This document shows positions 62,093 to 64,000 of a DNA stretch of 64,000 nt, one piece after another. Every line of letters starts with the position of its first letter. Position 1 is the first letter of the stretch. The notes under the pieces are model-generated. The model was not told where the DNA came from and searched no databases. It saw nothing but the letters and a program-made list of their open reading frames with translations. Made by a program: the position numbers and the translations under genes. Source of the DNA: Bradyrhizobium sp. 186 (GTDB lineage Bacteria > Pseudomonadota > Alphaproteobacteria > Rhizobiales > Xanthobacteraceae); contig NZ_CP082164.1 in NCBI RefSeq assembly GCF_023101685.1, positions 6,634,001-6,698,000 on the forward strand, written 5' to 3'.

Positions 62093-63262
62093 TCAGGCCG
62101 GAGCGGCGGCCGACCGCGGCCGGGTCAGCACGACGATGATCAGCGCCAGCACCACGAAACCGACCGCCACAAAGCCGAGCAGGTGCAGCAGTTCGCGGGC
62201 GAACAGCAGTCCGCCGATGGCAGAGCCGACAGCCTGGCCGATATAAAGGACGGACGTGTTGAGCGCGACAGTCGCCGATGCAAGCGGTGGTGCGGCCGCG
62301 ACCAGCCGGACCTGCTGCATCGAATTGGTCGAGGCAAAGCCCAGTCCCCAGATCGCGACCGCGAACGCCATCAAGACGAGGGTGCCGGCGCTCAGCGCCC
62401 ACCCCGTGATGCCCGCAAGCAACAGGCAGGTGAACAGCAGCGAGGTCCGGTAGGGGCCCCAGGTATCGACGATGCGGGTTGCGATGGCGACGCCGAGAAA
62501 GCCGCAGACGCCATAGATGCCGAACACCATGCCGATCGCATCCGGGCTCGCCTCGGTCAGCTTCTTGAGCAGCGGGCCCATAAAGGTGAACACCACGAAC
62601 TGCCCGGACATTTGCAGCATCGTGACCGCGAGCAGGAGCAGAATCGTTCTGCTGCGGCCGACCTCGGCCCAGGTCTTCAAATCCACCGGCGTGCCCTTCA
62701 AGCCGCCAGGCAGACGCATCAGCAGCAACAGGAAACTGATGCAGCCGAGCGCGCCGATCCCACCATGAGCCGCACGCCAGCCATAGCGGCTGGCGATGAA
62801 GGTGATCAGCGGAAGACCGACGGCGGCGGCTAACGACCAGCCGAGAAAGATATAGGCAATCGTGCTGCCGCGCCGCTCCACCGGCACGATCAGCGCCGCC
62901 GTACCGGCAGCCTGCGGCGTATAGAGCGCACCAACGGCGAGCATCACCAGGCGGATGACGAGGAGGTTCGTGTAGTCGGGTGCAAATGCCGAGGCGAGAT
63001 TGCCGACGGCGAGCACCGCCAGCGTCGTCGTGAGCAGCGTGCGCCGTTCGATGTGGCTGGTCAGCCAGGCCGTCAGCGGCGAGCCAAGGCACAGCGTGAT
63101 CGCGCCGAACGTGATCAGAAGCCCGGCCGCGTGGATGCTGATCCCGAGCCCTGCAGATAATTCCGGCAGCATGCCCGCGGGCGCCAGAACCGAGCAGCCG
63201 GTGACGATATTGCCGAGCATCAGGGCGGTTGGCACGAAACGGCCGGCACTGGACTTTTTCAT
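62093..63262 (-). CDS. MFS transporter, DHA1 (arabinose efflux-like) family
   Basis: 389 residues from ATG 63262; the frame continues upstream without similarity. Twelve helices with SAGLGISIHAAGLLITFGAI, a modified motif A (LTSHIERRTLLTTT) and motif C-like TAALIVPVERRGSTIAYIF. Probably a proton-driven exporter of sugars or drugs. Divergent from thrS. Confidence 0.88.
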   Translation of the reverse strand: MKKSSAGRFVPTALMLGNIVTGCSVLAPAGMLPELSAGLGISIHAAGLLITFGAITLCLGSPLTAWLTSHIERRTLLTTTLAVLAVGNLASAFAPDYTNLLVIRLVMLAVGALYTPQAAGTAALIVPVERRGSTIAYIFLGWSLAAAVGLPLITFIASRYGWRAAHGGIGALGCISFLLLLMRLPGGLKGTPVDLKTWAEVGRSRTILLLLAVTMLQMSGQFVVFTFMGPLLKKLTEASPDAIGMVFGIYGVCGFLGVAIATRIVDTWGPYRTSLLFTCLLLAGITGWALSAGTLVLMAFAVAIWGLGFASTNSMQQVRLVAAAPPLASATVALNTSVLYIGQAVGSAIGGLLFARELLHLLGFVAVGFVVLALIIVVLTRPRSAAAPA

Positions 63263-63447
63263 GCAAGTGCATGTAGCGGAGACCCGCGGCCGGTTAAAGG
63301 GCCCGCGCGAAATAGTTGGTGCACCGTCACGGCTTTTGCGCGCCACTTTCTTGGAATTGCCGGATTGCACAGGCCGAATCGCCTGATATATCGCTCGTTC
63401 CCGCTTACCTGCGCTCGTTCGCAGGAGTGAGCCTCAGGAGAAAAGCA

Positions 63448-64000
63448 ATGACCGACCAGCCCAAGTCCGAGTCCGGCTTCCAATACAGCCTCAGCAATCT
63501 GAGACCCGTGACCCCTCCGGAAAAAATCACCCTCACCTTCCCCGATGGCGCCCGGCGCGAATACGCCAAGAGCACCACCGGCATGGAGATCGCCAAGGGC
63601 ATCTCGCCGTCGCTGGCCAAGCGCACGGTAGCGATGGCGCTCGACGGCGAGCTCGCCGACCTCAACGATCCTATCGAGAACGACGCCAAGATCGAACTGG
63701 TCAACCGCGACGATCCGCGCGCGCTCGAATTGATCCGCCACGACTGCGCGCACGTGCTGGCGGAAGCCGTGCAATCGCTGTGGCCGGGCACCCAGGTCAC
63801 CATCGGTCCGGTGATCGAGAACGGTTTCTACTACGACTTCTTCCGCAACGAGCCGTTCACGCCGGAAGACTTTGCCGCGATCGAGAAGAAGATGCGCGAG
63901 CTCATCGCGCGCGACAAGCCTTTTACGAAAGAGGTTTGGGATCGCGAAAAAACAAAACAGGTGTTCCGCGACAAGGGCGAGGCGTTCAAGGTCGAGCTGG
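63448..64000 (+). CDS. thrS: Threonyl-tRNA synthetase (N-terminal part)
   Basis: Runs off the window end, so only about 184 residues are seen. ATG 63448 follows CAGGAG. A short extension is followed by the TGS domain ([29 protein letters not shown]), then the editing-domain start with [18 protein letters not shown] (HxxxH metal site) and [13 protein letters not shown]. Unambiguous thrS. Confidence 0.95.
   Translation, partial: MTDQPKSESGFQYSLSNLRPVTPPEKITLTFPDGARREYAKSTTGMEIAKGISPSLAKRTVAMALDGELADLNDPIENDAKIELVNRDDPRALELIRHDCAHVLAEAVQSLWPGTQVTIGPVIENGFYYDFFRNEPFTPEDFAAIEKKMRELIARDKPFTKEVWDREKTKQVFRDKGEAFKVEL

Noticed and set aside
1..64000. CRISPR arrays, prophage structural genes, toxin-antitoxin pairs, secretion systems, rRNA genes
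   Set aside because: Looked for on both strands; nothing supportable beyond the lone integrase and IS elements.

Overview
The window is high-GC alphaproteobacterial chromosome, most likely Bradyrhizobium or a close relative in the Nitrobacteraceae. This is inferred from gene content and style: a liv-type ABC transporter beside flavin and SDR dehydrogenases, rhizobial IS701, IS5 and IS1634 elements, long palindromic intergenic repeats, many small secreted proteins and a sprinkling of housekeeping genes. No marker names the species.

Region 1 (1-10449) is one forward operon with gaps under 20 bp or 4-bp start/stop overlaps between most genes. It holds a branched-chain-type substrate-binding protein (cut by the window edge), LivH, a LivM-LivG-LivF triple fusion, a shikimate-dehydrogenase-like protein, two KstD/fumarate-reductase-like flavoproteins, a NIPSNAP protein, a xylose-isomerase-like TIM barrel and an SDR. 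It reads as uptake plus oxidative catabolism of an unidentified, probably alicyclic, compound. An acyl-CoA ligase remnant follows it.

Region 2 (10450-18985) is a mobile patch. The ligase remnant is split by an IS701-like element and by an IS5-like element that appears to carry a fluoroacetate-dehalogenase-like passenger gene; both abut CTAG target copies. A 114/115-bp imperfect direct repeat brackets this block. A tyrosine integrase lies against the 3' end of tRNA-Gly(TCC), and an IS1634 element with a CTTAAC duplication sits just beyond.

Region 3 (18981-19182) is a compact transcription unit: a good promoter, a 17-nt perfect complement to the usual 3' end of 16S rRNA used as Shine-Dalgarno, a 14-codon ORF, competing helices and a terminator. 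It is the most unusual signal in the window.

Region 4 (19204-41656) is mostly chromosomal backbone: a frameshifted hybrid histidine kinase, a periplasmic binding protein, a YCII protein, a TMEM175-like channel, a UvrD-type helicase, a luciferase-like monooxygenase, tRNA-Tyr, rlmB, tRNA-Thr, a cytochrome-PQQ dehydrogenase, a chemotaxis receptor, an Omp25-like porin, a TPR protein, a serine hydrolase and many small secreted or membrane proteins.

Region 5 (41660-64000) begins with a second IS701-like element wedged against the stop codon of an S10 carboxypeptidase. It continues with nadK, a response regulator-HPt pair, a DUF2336 protein, a lytic transglycosylase, hisI, folE, an IscU-like scaffold, a ClpP-like exported protein, yidD, a coupled MOSC/ferredoxin-reductase pair, an MHS-family symporter divergent from a XRE-cupin regulator, an APC permease, a lipoprotein hydrolase, an MFS exporter and the start of thrS.
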